Assembly (NCBI GenBank): GCA_010093705.1
Contig: MU006092.1
Span: forward strand, 1,260,500 to 1,324,499
From: Patellaria atrata CBS 101060
Taxonomy: Eukaryota; Ascomycota; Dothideomycetes; Patellariales; Patellariaceae
Length of the DNA stretch: 64,000 nucleotides
Direction of reading: 5' to 3'
A program made the position numbers and the translations under genes. Below, one piece after another: positions 35,268-47,090 of this stretch. Every line of letters starts with the position of its first letter. The first letter of the stretch is position 1. The notes beneath the pieces are model-generated. The model did not search any database. It was not told where the DNA came from and saw nothing but the letters and a program-made list of their open reading frames with translations.

Positions 35268-36461
35268 CTATGGAATTTGCCCTGGACCATATGGTACATT
35301 CTTCAGCACTCCCTTGTCTAGAATGTAAATAAAATATTGCTCCAATGTCTCTGCTCTCATTTTAAGAGTTTCCATTTCGGCCTTGAGAGTCCTCATCTCC
35401 TTCGTCATGGTAAGCTTTTCAATTTCCATTGACTCCACGTAATCCTGCATCTTTGCGACGACCGCATCAAGATTTCTACCTTCTTCTTCGTGTTCTATTT
35501 GGTCCTGTTTTCGGGCCTCCTTATTTCGAAGACATGAACCTCGCCAGACCCGCACCTCTATCTTGCTCAGACGCAATTGCCTATCCAGACTCTCGACTTC
35601 TTCTTTCAGCTGTCTCCTTTCGTCCTCTACGCTGAGGTCTGGATCGGACTTGTGTGAAACCTCAGATGAGGTCGTCATGGCAGTGTCTTCGGGAACGGCG
35701 CCACCTGGCTGCTCGCTTTCAACCCCCTTTGCATCCGAGGGACCGTGATAGGCTTTAGTGCCGATTCTACCGAGAGTTTCCACCTTTTCCTTCAATGATA
35801 GCGGCGTCTCGTTCTCAGGTTCTGGCGGGTTACGCTTCCTCTTACCTGCTTCTGGCACTTTCACGTCGTCGGGTGAGGTTTGCATACGAATATCACGAGC
35901 CATAGCGCCGTCTAGCTGCACATTCTGTATTTTGTCTCCACCTTGAGTGATGTTTTGAGTCGAAGCAGCTGCTTTAGTGGTAACCTCTTTCTCCCTTTCC
36001 TTCATTCCGAATGCAAGACATTCAACGGTTATGGCCTCGAGGTCTGCTATCATCTTTGCGTCTGGTGGAGTTCCCATAGGAGTATCTTGAGGCACAGGAC
36101 CATCTTGTTGCGCATTTCGATGACCGTCTTCGTCAGCTGTGGCGTTCTCAGGAGCGCCCATGGCGTCGTCTTGATTCTCATCAGCCTCTTGCTCGTTTGG
36201 GTCGTCGGGTGTTGTCTGCGTAGCGGCATGCTCGGAAATCGCTCTGTCTGCACCCCAATTGGAAAACACGTCTGTATTGAACGTGACGTTCGGACGTGGG
36301 GTTGGCACTCGAATAGCAATACGCATCCGCCTAATTTCTCTCCGGAGAGATCTCAGCACTTGGTTGGAGCTGAAGTCCGCTATTCGAGAACTATGTTTCA
36401 TTCGTTGGATTACTACGTATACGCTCTTCAGAGCCTCGTCGGCGGTCATGGGGGAAGCCAT
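35268..36461 (-). CDS. Orphan coiled-coil protein with degenerate internal repeats
   Basis: One exon of 397 aa from ATG 36461 (MASPMTADEALKSV). The N-terminal 50 residues look helical and basic. Residues 118-266 carry three degenerate copies of a pattern like DGxVPxDTxMxTxPD (QDGPVPQDTPMGTPPD, LDGAMARDIRMQTSPD, PGGAVPEDTAMTTSS). A possible nuclear signal GKRKRNP is at 206-212. Residues 277-300 and 335-375 have heptad-like Leu/Met/Glu spacing and should form coiled coils. No known family is recognised. Confidence 0.65.
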   Translation of the reverse strand: MASPMTADEALKSVYVVIQRMKHSSRIADFSSNQVLRSLRREIRRMRIAIRVPTPRPNVTFNTDVFSNWGADRAISEHAATQTTPDDPNEQEADENQDDAMGAPENATADEDGHRNAQQDGPVPQDTPMGTPPDAKMIADLEAITVECLAFGMKEREKEVTTKAAASTQNITQGGDKIQNVQLDGAMARDIRMQTSPDDVKVPEAGKRKRNPPEPENETPLSLKEKVETLGRIGTKAYHGPSDAKGVESEQPGGAVPEDTAMTTSSEVSHKSDPDLSVEDERRQLKEEVESLDRQLRLSKIEVRVWRGSCLRNKEARKQDQIEHEEEGRNLDAVVAKMQDYVESMEIEKLTMTKEMRTLKAEMETLKMRAETLEQYFIYILDKGVLKNVPYGPGQIP

Positions 36462-38266
36462 TGCGTTTTGCTGTGTAGCGTGAGTGGTGTAATCTCTTCT
36501 GTTCGTTGTTTCGGGTGCAATTCTTTAAATCTTGATATGTGTCGATGAAATGATCGTAATAACGATAGTGTTGATAATGTCTAATGATGGTCTTCAGTTT
36601 GTGATGTGAACCCTTTGTTTCTCGTCTCGTCGCGCAAGAAGTTTTGTATATGACTCTCCGCCGAGCATGACTTCCATAGTAGTGACGTCGTTCCTCCCTT
36701 TTTCTCAATTTTGTTCATCTAACCGGTGATTTCCTCTCCATGACTTCAACCCTTCTGCTTATAAACTGTCACCAGCGATTTCATCAGGTAGTTCGTAGCT
36801 GAGAGTTCAAGGCATAGGTGCGATTGAGGAAATCTAAATTGGCCTTCACATCTTCTTCGCATCGCCTTCACCGCTCTGTTTTTCGGTCAAAGAACTAAGT
36901 CGGAGAATATTGCATATGCACATGTTGACGCGACATGGGTCGAAGGAGCAGGTGTATGGGAGAATGTACTTTATATGGGGGGGAGATATCGGCCCGCAGC
37001 GCTACAGAAATTGTATATTCAATGACTTGAGGATTTAAATCATGGCACAGGAAGTATTTGAATCAATCCTTTGAATTTCGCCACTGCAAATACATCAGAC
37101 CATCTGCAGTCCTACTTAGAAATATCAACTGATATTCGGTCCCTACGCATCCAACCTGTGAGCACGAATCATTGGTATCGTGATCACTCGCCCTAGTGAC
37201 CCTTGGTCAGTCGTGCATAATCATTTACATATTCTTCGGCAGGAGATGATATAAATACAGCTCTCTCTTGCTTTTCTCTCTTTTATTTTCGGTCAAAGGC
37301 CAAGATAATGATTGGCTCGATAGGGGACCAAACGAAGTACTTCTTGACTCGGAAGGACAGGGAGGTCGTCCGATCTCTAAGGAAGGCATCAATTTGAATC
37401 CACAATCCCATTTCCCTCTTTCTCCTTTGGAAGAACCAGCACCCAAATTAGGAAAAGTATAACCAGAAGATTCGGGAAGATGGGAAAGGGTCGTTGCTTG
37501 GGGAAAGGTAGGTTGTGCGAGGGAAGCTGACGCAAGATTCGCATGCGAGTTGATGATTGTTATCACAATAGAATGATAGAAAATATCGAATTTACATACG
37601 TTGTGAGGAATATTATCTTAGACACAACAATACTCGTCACTACTCTTTCCCCCCTATCTTTGTATCCCGTAAGAACTTGAGGAAGACTCTTTACCCTCGA
37701 AATATTCTCATTGTTGTTTTGGTTCTAGGCTCTAAATAAGCCGGGAATGGAAGCGAAAAATTGAATCAGATGGATTTTCAAACCTTGGTGACGGTTGTGT
37801 AAACTGTAAGGCCTGAATAACCCCCTTCCTTGTATGGTATCAGTGTTAAGGGTTAAGAGATATATGACCCCATTTTCTCATGCAGCCTCTGTGGTTAGGG
37901 GTACATAAACCCTTTCCCTTCCTTCTTCTCCCTTTCTTTTCTTTTTTTCAGTCAAGAGATATTGCATGCAGACTATTGACTTTGCTACTCGTCCCTGAGG
38001 TTTGTTCAAATTTGTATTATGACAGCTTGTTCATTTCTGGGTTGAGCCCTGTAGTTGTGAATATGAGGTGTTTTTTGACCTTTGTCTTCATTTGGAGGGG
38101 AAGTGAACATAGGAAATAGGGGGTTTGGTCTTCTATTAAGCCAGGAGTCATGAATATTCTTAGTATAATGCCATGGTATGCAGAGTCAGGATAGGTGTGT
38201 GGTGATAAAACTTAGGAGTGGAAGGCGATATGTAACATCACTGTAACGTTATCTGCTTATATTTCC

Positions 38267-38283
38267 TTTTTTTTTTTTTTTTT
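38267..38283. repeat. Homopolymer run of 17 T
   Basis: Seventeen consecutive T between modules of the array. It has no other visible feature. Confidence 0.9.
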
Positions 38284-41200
38284 GTTTTTGAACAACAATT
38301 GAAAGTTGGAAACGATGCGGTGCCCACTTGATTCCAGTAGTAAAACAGTTAGAGAGAGGAGGGAGGTTTCAAAGCGAATGGCTTTATATACGTTTACGTC
38401 AATTGGTCGGGTGAGGTATGTCTCGTGCCATCTCCGCTAGCACTGAGGGATATAAACCTGCTTTCCCTCTCCATTCCCCTGCCTTCCTCATTACTTCATC
38501 CTGAATTGAGAAGCGGAATCGACGTTTGGGGAAGTTCCAACTCCGAAAAGCCATCGACCTATTCAGTTCGAGCGGAAATTCTTCAACTAGGGATAGTCAG
38601 ATTGGTCGGAGCCGTCGGATACCGTTTTGGGCGGTATGAGAGTATTTTAGTGTAGCAAGGCAAACTGTGAATATGGAAGGAGGGTAAGGCGATGATGGTC
38701 TTTAGTATCAAGGGGAGATGATGGAGGGGTGCTGGTTATGGTAATGATGCGTGGTATAAAGCTCGAAAAGGGGTAAGGAATGAGACGAACGCCATGCTTG
38801 TACATCCTGGAAATCTCCCAATGTGAGTTTTAATTAAGTACAATCTTGAAGTGGATTCCTTCGTTGATGATAATATGTTAGTGGAAAGGGAAAACGATAG
38901 AAATGCTACAAAGATACTCTATAAAACCAGCCATGTCGAATCGCAGGTGACCTCGTCTTGTATTATACCCACAGGTCCCACACTGAGCTATTTAGATACC
39001 TCCCACCTCCTTCGCTTTCTTTCCATCTCGAACAGATCAGCAATGGTATGAGATCCTAAAACAAGAATCCGATGGATGATTTATTCTCGCTCGGACTGGG
39101 ACTCGGATTCGGATTGGCAGTATGTTCTGGAGAATCCCGATTTTCCACCCATATTCACGGGATGACTGGGATTAGGGGGATTTCGGTAGATGCAACCTAA
39201 TATGAGAGCGGTTGCCATGGATATCTGCATCAGAACCCGATAGTGATGAGTTTCAGATCATGTTTGGAATATCTTATTCGCACAACGTCTTAAAGATCCT
39301 TTAAGAATACCGTTTCTCCATCTCTACTTTTTCCAAATAATAGACTCTCCACTCATATTATTCCAGGCTTAAGAATCAACGGCACTGCCTGTTGTTGGAA
39401 GAACTCAAAAGCCTCTTATACTGTATTTATACATCTATTAAGAGGACAGAGTTAGGAAGGTTTTTGAACTAATGACGATACTACCATATGATTGTGTCAG
39501 GAGAGGGTATGGTTATGTCAAGGACCTATATGACCCTTAACGTCCTGCCACCCCTAAAAGAAGGAGCATATCAACCTCTTAACCCTCCTCCTCTTCCCTA
39601 TCTCTTTTTTAAACATAATGACCAAGATAGCTACGAATTAGTCTGAACTGTCCACCATAGCTCCCAGGAAGCATTGTAAGGTCCGAAGATAATCATTATT
39701 GGTGGGTATTAGATAAACTGGATCTGCAGGTGCACTAAATATCTCGCTTGATTTGCTACTACTGAGAGATGCGGACTATTTGTATACAGAACGAAGACAA
39801 CGAGCATGAATCAAAGGAAACAAATAAAACAACACAGATAGTTAAATGTTGTGTTAGAAATCTGTTTTGATACAGTTTGACACAAACGTCTCAAGCTAAC
39901 GTTCCATACCGCTATTTCCACTAGTCAGCATCACATTTACCCGATAGTAAGCACCACCATCTAACAATGGATATAGAACAAAGTTTCAAGAAGGAGAGAG
40001 AGTTTAGAAAGTAGAATGGGTTGGTAATAAGTCCTTTACCACTATTAGAATCACGCGAGGATGGGAATGACGGTGAGTCCGTGATGCGGATCACTGAGTT
40101 GAAAGATGATGATTATCATTGTCGCTTTCTCTACCTCCTCTAAGTCCTATCGACAAGGGACAGGTCGAGGACAACCAGTCCATTAGGCACAAATTCCTAA
40201 ACCCCAATATATGGGCTTTGATGGGAGCTCTTGTGTTGGCTCTCAATGGGAGTAGTTTTCCGAACCAGGGAATCTAGTCAATACTTATAACAGAATAAGA
40301 TATACTCGTCAGATGGGAAGGTGTATTGCATTCAAGGAAAGAGACTAAAAGAGGTGGCTATTAAGAGAGCCAACAAGTAAAGAGTACGGGAAGTCTTACG
40401 GACACGTGTGTAGAATAACGTCAAATGGTCCTCATAATCTCGTCTCGTAATAGAGGTAGCCACACTAAGGGGTACATAAACCTCTAAGACCTCTTTTCTT
40501 CCCTTTGGTCCCTTAATCTTCGTCGGAAATGAGTTTGAGGTTCATCTCCCTGAGCCTACCTGGAGGAACGAGATTGGTTTATATTCTGATATTTTCTAAC
40601 CAGAATTGGTGTTCGTGACTAGAGACAAATATCAAGGGAAGTCCAATCTCAGCGACCTGCCCACTTCATCTCGCAGCGCAGCTGTGACTGAAGTTGAAAG
40701 AAAAAGCTTGTACAAGAAAATAAATGTACGAAACAGGATGGTATGATGATAATGGAAACTATTGGATCTAGAAAATGGTAAGGATCATGGTAAGATTCGG
40801 CGCCCACCAAATTCTTTTGACAGTACCCCTATTCATCAACGTTTCCCCCTCTTCTCTTCTTCCATCACGAGACAAACTACTGACAAGTTCCACGCCCTTA
40901 GACGCAAATCTCTCGGTATCCAATTGTCTCGCGGTGTCGACAGGCCAGCCCCAATCCCAATTCCCAAAGCTCGTATTTTCGTTGTAACACCTGCTCTAAC
41001 AGACAACGACTCCCACACAATGTTTCTGAACTCGCAACCCTGTGGAAAACTGTAGCATTTAGAGAAGAAGAAATGCTCTGAATAACTGAACTGGGTAGAG
41101 CTTATGAAGAAAACTTTAAAGGACTGCTGACTGGAGAACACTTGACTCTAGTTGCGTTAAAAGTCCCATGGTCCCTATTCCTGGCCGTTTTCCTGATAGG

Positions 41201-42183
41201 TGGTATATAAGTCCCCTCTTTTTCCCATTCTTTCCTTCCTTAGGGCTCAGTAACGGTCAGCCATTTATATGGACCCTGATGAACTACTAACTGCATGGAG
41301 GCCCTGCATTCTTCTCCTGGGAGGGCGCCATACCGTCGTAAAGATTCCGAGGAAGGATGCATTAGAACAAAATGGGGTTCAAAAATTCAGTGCCACCAAG
41401 TAGATAGCGAAAGCGTAGTGAGCGGGGACATTAAAAGTTTGGGTGTTGTAAGAGACTAAGAAATGCAGATGACGACAATGGTCATTACAGTAGTATAATA
41501 ACCTCCATCATCCTCGGCCTCTTATCCTGTAACTTTTGATTTTCTGTCAACAACTATATGTTTGCACCTGAAACACACAATGTAAGTGCCTTCGGCGATT
41601 CAAAATATCCGGTTCACGACGGATAACTGCAATCTCTGGATTCTGATCAGATTCTCTACTCAAACATTCTCTCTGACGAAGTCTGGGCCAACAGATCTAA
41701 TGAAGAGAAGATAAAGAAGAAAGGAGGTCAAAAGGGACCGTCTCTAAACTCATTACGTCAAAACACCACACGGTCCCATCTCGTGATTCTCCGAGACGAG
41801 AGTATATCAACCTCGCTCCGCCAAGTTTCACAGCTGCATACTGCGACTCATGCTCAAGGGTAATTCTCCGTCTTTGAGACTTCGACCCCTCTTCTTCTCT
41901 CTCTTTCTTCCCCCAGAATCAGTAACGCTTCTTTATTCACATACCTGGAGAACCCTATTTGCTGTGCGTATACCCTGGTGAACATTCGAGAGGTCCTGTG
42001 CCAGAGCACAAAGTGGAAAATTGGAATTTTGTTGCATGCTAGTTTTGGTGAAGGTGAATCGTGGACTACTTGAGTGTACATAGTCCTGAAAATGGTGTGA
42101 TGGTGATTATTATCGGGTTCGCGAGAAGATTGTTAAGGCTCAACCTCAGATGAGAGCTGAAAGGTATATTGCTGTATGTACAT

Positions 42184-42377
42184 GAAGCTTAAACTTAAGG
42201 AAAGAGAGTAAAAGAGAGTATCAGAACAGCGTGAGCTGTTCTATTAAAGTACAACATGACTAAGCTACTGGATCATGCATGGAGCTTAAACTTAAGGAAA
42301 GAATGTAAGAGAAAGTGCCAGAACAACGTAAGTTGTTCTATTAAAGTATAGCATAGCTAAGCCGCTGGATCATCCAA
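42184..42377 (+). repeat. 97-bp tandem duplication carrying covarying hairpins
   Basis: Two head-to-tail copies, 42184-42280 and 42281-42377, with about 80% identity and mostly transition differences. Copy 1 has AGAACAGC-GTGA-GCTGTTCT (42223-42242); copy 2 has AGAACAAC-GTAA-GTTGTTCT (42320-42339). Both are perfect 8-bp stems with a GNRA loop. One stem base pair changed from G:C to A:T on both sides. Confidence 0.85.
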
Positions 42378-42690
42378 GGCACTTATACCTATCGGGTCTA
42401 ACCCGTGACAAAGATGATCTTCATCAGCAGTACTTGCCTCAACTGATATGAATCTTTAAGCACAACTACGTGTTCGGGGAAGGGAGAAGTTTTGACAGAA
42501 CGTTCAAAGAAACTGAGAAACAAACAACGAGAGTACTGTAAAATCATATAAACGAGCCCCTTGACTTCATCCCGACATCCGAACAAAGGGGTATATGAGT
42601 CCCCACCCCTTCCGCTTTCTCCAACTTTGAAGAAGTAATATAAACCCTTCATTCCGAATTGGCAATGTGCAGCCAAGCTTAAGGTTTTAT

Positions 42691-42770
42691 TCTCGTTGTG
42701 CTGTACTCTCGTTGTGCTGCACTCTCGTTATGCTGTATTCTCATTGTACCGTATTCTCGTTGTGCTGTTA
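42691..42770 (+). repeat. 16-bp minisatellite, five copies
   Basis: Five units of TCTCGTTGTGCTGTAC in exact 16-bp register, with one to four changes per copy. It follows the module whose core is at 42593. Confidence 0.92.
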
Positions 42771-45700
42771 CGTTAGAGAAACCCAATTGAGGAAAGGCCA
42801 TCGAGGTTTGAAAGAGGAAAATCGGCGCGAGTATAAGGGATTTGGTTAATTAGGGTGATAGTGATAATCATTATTGTAATATGGTTAAGTTTATTATCAC
42901 CACTGTTATAACAGCAGCTTGCGTAATAATTACAACTACGAAAGGAAATGAAGCGTTAGAAGGAATTCGTAAAAGTGGTTGTGGTTAATAAGACGTATGA
43001 CCCCTATCAAGTTGCTAAATGCATATTGAGTGCGTATATATTCCTTTTTCTCTTTCTTCTTCATCCCCTTTCTTTCATACCGACAGAGACATTTCCGCTT
43101 CATGTGAAGATACAAACTCGCATAGTAGTTCATAATCGTTGATTACATATTCTGTTGTGCTCTTGTTCTAGAGTATACCGACCAATTGGAAACAGGCTAG
43201 GGGAGAAGGGAAAGAAGGGGTGTGACATGTGGAGTTATCACTATACAAATATTGACTCGGTGATGGGAAGCTATGAAGATGAGCATCACTATGATATATA
43301 ATAATCTCTATCATAACCAGTCCCTTATTTTTCTCTTTCGAGGCTGTAGGAGCCATAAATACTTAGAGGTGGAGGAATATCATTTCTATAAGCTTGTAAA
43401 AGAGAATATAGTGTGTCCAGTAGAGGATTAGATATTATTTGTCGCTACTTCGACGAATGACCTGAGATCCTAACTAGTGACACACTAGGACCAACGGTGA
43501 GAAATTTGGGATGTATAGACCACTCGACAATCCAGTAGGGAGAAGTGGATAGTGAAAGAATTGGCACCAGAGATGAACTCAACTAAATAGTCTCGCTTTA
43601 CCCATGTGACAGAGCCATTTACAAGTCACTTGTATCTTGTGCAATCCAGACCAGATATATTATGCTCACGCTGACGCAATGGTCGAAGTGGAGTGACCCC
43701 ATAGAAAGTGCCTCTATTACCGGCGGTAAAGGGGGTATAAAAACTTCCTCTCACTCACCTTCCTGTTGTTTCTTCAAAGAAAACTTGTCGTGAGAATGGT
43801 TAGCGTGAGAAATATGGTTACTCATCTGGTATCATTTTTGTTTTATGAATGGGAATCGGCACCGTGGAGAAACTGTGATATTTGCCTTCTCAAGACAGAA
43901 CATCTAACAGTGATCAAGAAGGTGGAGTTGTAAAAATGTTTAGAAATATATGGAATCAACCATCAGAATGCAGTGGTGGTGATGCGTATTCCCTTGAAGT
44001 AGTGATTAGTCCCATCATCAAGATCGTACCTTCACTCGTCGACTTAATCTAGAACAGGGAGCCAGAAACACGATGGAAATATTACTACTCTTGGGTTAGA
44101 TAGTATTAATCCCTTCCCCACCAGAAAGGAAATATGTTGCTAGTCAAGCTCCACGAGAGGTCTTCGTAAATATAGTAAAGGAACAACTGAACAAACATGA
44201 CTAAAACGGGGCCATACCCATAGGATGAGGTCACAATTGCAAACGCATGCGCAACCATCCCCTCTGACCGTGTCAGTCACTATTTCCAGGGTCGCTGATA
44301 CCGAAATAGGGGTGCAAATAGGTGACCTCGTAAGTCAAGTGCCTCCATTTCAGATGGAATACGGGAATTTAAACCTCCTTCCCCCTCTTCATTTTCCGTC
44401 TTTTCCTCAGACTTCGTATTCTTCCCATTTAACTGCAATGAATTTGTCTATTGTGGCTTTCCGGGGCCTGTCTGGTTTTATCAGTGACTTCAATCGATTC
44501 CTTTGGAGGAACCAGCGGATGAGGGAAAGGAAGTACAGCTCTCAGAATTCGAGAAGATGACTTACGAGATTAAGGAGGTAATGAGGTGGGGGGTGTTTGA
44601 GGGTAATAGTGACTGGTATCATGAGTGCAGCATTAGTCAATAGATTTGCGACGAGCTGAAGAAGTGCATCGTTGAAACCATACTTTGATCCTTATAGTGT
44701 AGGGAAACAAGGAGAAACAAGGTCCCGAAATAGGTCTGCGTATTAGAGTCATTGCGGAAGAAGAGAACAAAATGAAAATTCTTGCGGAGGTTGCGGACTA
44801 GGTTTGCTTTGGAAATTCGATCAGGTTACCGAAACTAAGAACAAGAGAGTAAACCTGTGAGATTATACCACTACGGTAAAAGGCCGACCTTAATGCCGGT
44901 TTTTGGCAGTAAGGCTTATATCTGACAAAACCCAACGCTTAATACCAGACTTTATACCCATAGAAAGATAGAACCAAGGACGTATGCGACGGAAGCACCT
45001 GTGATAGACCTGTGACGATGACATTACAGCGTCTGATCTTTCACGTGCATTTACAAATCAACATGCGGATTATCTCACACATCACTGACACCGACTTGGC
45101 CGTCAGGGAGATGATCTCATGCCCTAGGTGACAATATTACGGCTCATAGTTGTGGTATATAAATTCCCTCTTCCTCTTCCTTTTCCACTTTCCTCTCTCT
45201 CTCGTCAAGACTTCTTTAACATATGGCCACTGTGTCAAAGAACTCCCTAAAAGTCGAAACAATTGGCTGTTTCCTGCTATTTTGGCGAAATTCGAGGAGC
45301 GTGTGGGAATTGCAATTGGGTGCCCTTGGTGGATCAACAACAAGAGCAATATACCCCCTCCAAAGAGACATTCTTAAGATCCTCGAGGCATGTATACAAC
45401 CTGAGTGCAATAATCACCATCACAGCGCCAAGCTGAGTATCACCATCTTGCCCAGTCTTGTCACATGGACTAGGACTAACTGACTGACAAGAAAGCCGTA
45501 AACGAGAAAATGGGTAAAGGGAATAAAACATCTCCAACGATTTTGGACAGACGTTTCATTGAATCAAAGCGCGTGTTGCGCTCTGAACGCCTAGCTGTAA
45601 GAGAATCTGAGTTTCAAACTTCAAATTCTGAGGAAGATAGGGTTTTAAGTTGCAACGTTAGATCAAAATATGCGAGTAAGCAGGTGTGATACGCATATAA

Positions 45701-47090
45701 TGAGCTTTTCATGACGTTTATCCTCGCAGGGGCAACCCCTATTCACATCATCCACCATGACATCTCATGCATTCTGTCTCCGCAAGTATGATTGATAAGT
45801 ATATAAAACCTCTTCTTGCCTCTCCTCCTCAACTTCACCACTTCTTCATTATTCTATCCGGCATGAGTTTTGGACTTCTGGTCAAAAGTTAAAAGAGAGC
45901 ATTGGAGCTTGCTTCGGAGAGATATCTGATGCTAAACAAGCAACATTGCGTGGCACTGGTTGGCAAATATCAACCGGAAAAGATTGGTGTTTGTTGATTG
46001 TGCCGGCAATAACCCCCAGCAAAGAGACATGGGGAGTACATACTCACACCCCCTTCCCCAAGTTCAAAAAATGGAGTCGGTCAGTTATGAACGAGGAAGC
46101 CTAGTATAATAACACGGAGCAGCAGTACGAAAAGGTGATAGACTCCATCACAACCCGATATAACCCTATCAATACTTTTCACAACCTACGCCAGATCAAA
46201 TCAGATCATTCTGGAGGAGAACACCACCGAATAAAGAAATCTTTCACCGTAGTACACTTGAAACCAGAAAAACCACATACCAAACCACACGAAAAGCTAT
46301 ATCTCCAAATTGAGGAAAAATCCATCTTTGCGCAGAGCTCCGACAACAATAATAACATTCAATAGTCCATCCCGGAAACCTAAATATGCTGCAGAATGCG
46401 TTGGTATCCGAAGAGCCGGTATAGCCAGCAGAAAGCATCATCGGCACAAATTAGTCATGACGGGATTTATAGGAGAGAGGAGGGGAATGCATACATGTCA
46501 CTTGCTCGTTACATCATTGGGATATTCAGTGGATATATAACATCATAACACGATATCTGCCCTTTCCTACGCAGGTTGACCAGTATCCTTCTACCCACGA
46601 CACTTTCTCCGTTTTCAAGCACTGAAAAGGCAAGATTTCCTTTAAAATCGGTGGAGTGGAGTGTACTGGGTAAATGGATGCCGAGTATGACCCGGACTTT
46701 ATTTGCTTCTATGGGGAGAGTGGCTAGGGATTTATCTTACTGAGGAAGGGGAGACGCCGGAGGGTATGATCTGGGGTAGTAAATCCAGAAACCGTGCTCT
46801 GGGGAAAGGTGAGCGAGGTGATGCGTATCATCGCAGCGACATCAGAAGGGGAGACTTTTAAGGGGAGTTGGTGATGCGTAACGCCATCGAAGGAGATTTT
46901 CGCAGGAGGATTGCAGAATGGGACTTGTTAATTGAAATATACGAATAGGGGAAGTCAGGTGGGAGCATGCGGTTGTTCATTTTAAGGGAAATCTTAATTC
47001 CTCCCCCCTTCCCAGAAGAAGGAGAGGCAAAGGCCTTCCAAACCTCCTCCTCCCTTCGTTATCACCAAACAATTTCCTAACAATCGCTCC

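Larger units (their letters stand above)
36923..46600 (+). repeat. Array of about 15 diverged TATA-plus-pyrimidine-tract modules
   Basis: TATA-like cores followed directly by C/T-rich tracts, all on the plus strand, start near 37250, 37904, 38451, 38992, 39569, 40474, 41204, 41803, 42593, 43035, 43736, 44368, 45157, 45800 and 46533, with a weaker one near 36972. The last (46533) has only a weak pyrimidine tract. Spacing is about 440-900 bp, mean about 660. Typical cores are TATAAACCTG, CATAAACCTC, TATCAACCTC and TATAAGTCCCC. Several have ACGTCAA-TGGTC or a variant 40-60 bp upstream. Five or more share a downstream block (TGGAGGAACC, then about 40-47 bp later ATTCGAGAAGATG-like). No common peptide follows. 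I read them as diverged copies of one ancestral unit. Confidence 0.6.
36462..47090. other. 10-kb stretch without a supportable protein gene
   Basis: No frame here has codon bias or a recognisable domain; the longest frames are about 100 codons and overlap promoter-like sequence. The region holds the module array (36923-46600), a 97-bp duplication with hairpins, a 16-bp minisatellite and a 17-T run at 38267-38283. Confidence 0.6.

Noticed and set aside
42186-42205. CTTAAGGAAAG-like segment recalling a conserved rRNA sequence
   Set aside because: The likeness is about ten bases, and the rest of the unit does not match rRNA.
44225-44560. Plus-strand frame of 111 codons in the module array
   Set aside because: Half of it is the TATA core and pyrimidine tract, so it cannot be one protein; the 40-codon remainder has no counterpart in other modules.
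36923-46600. CRISPR array or transposon as an explanation of the repeated modules
   Set aside because: No short exact repeats with unique spacers, no terminal repeats, no transposase or reverse transcriptase frames; the organism is a fungus.
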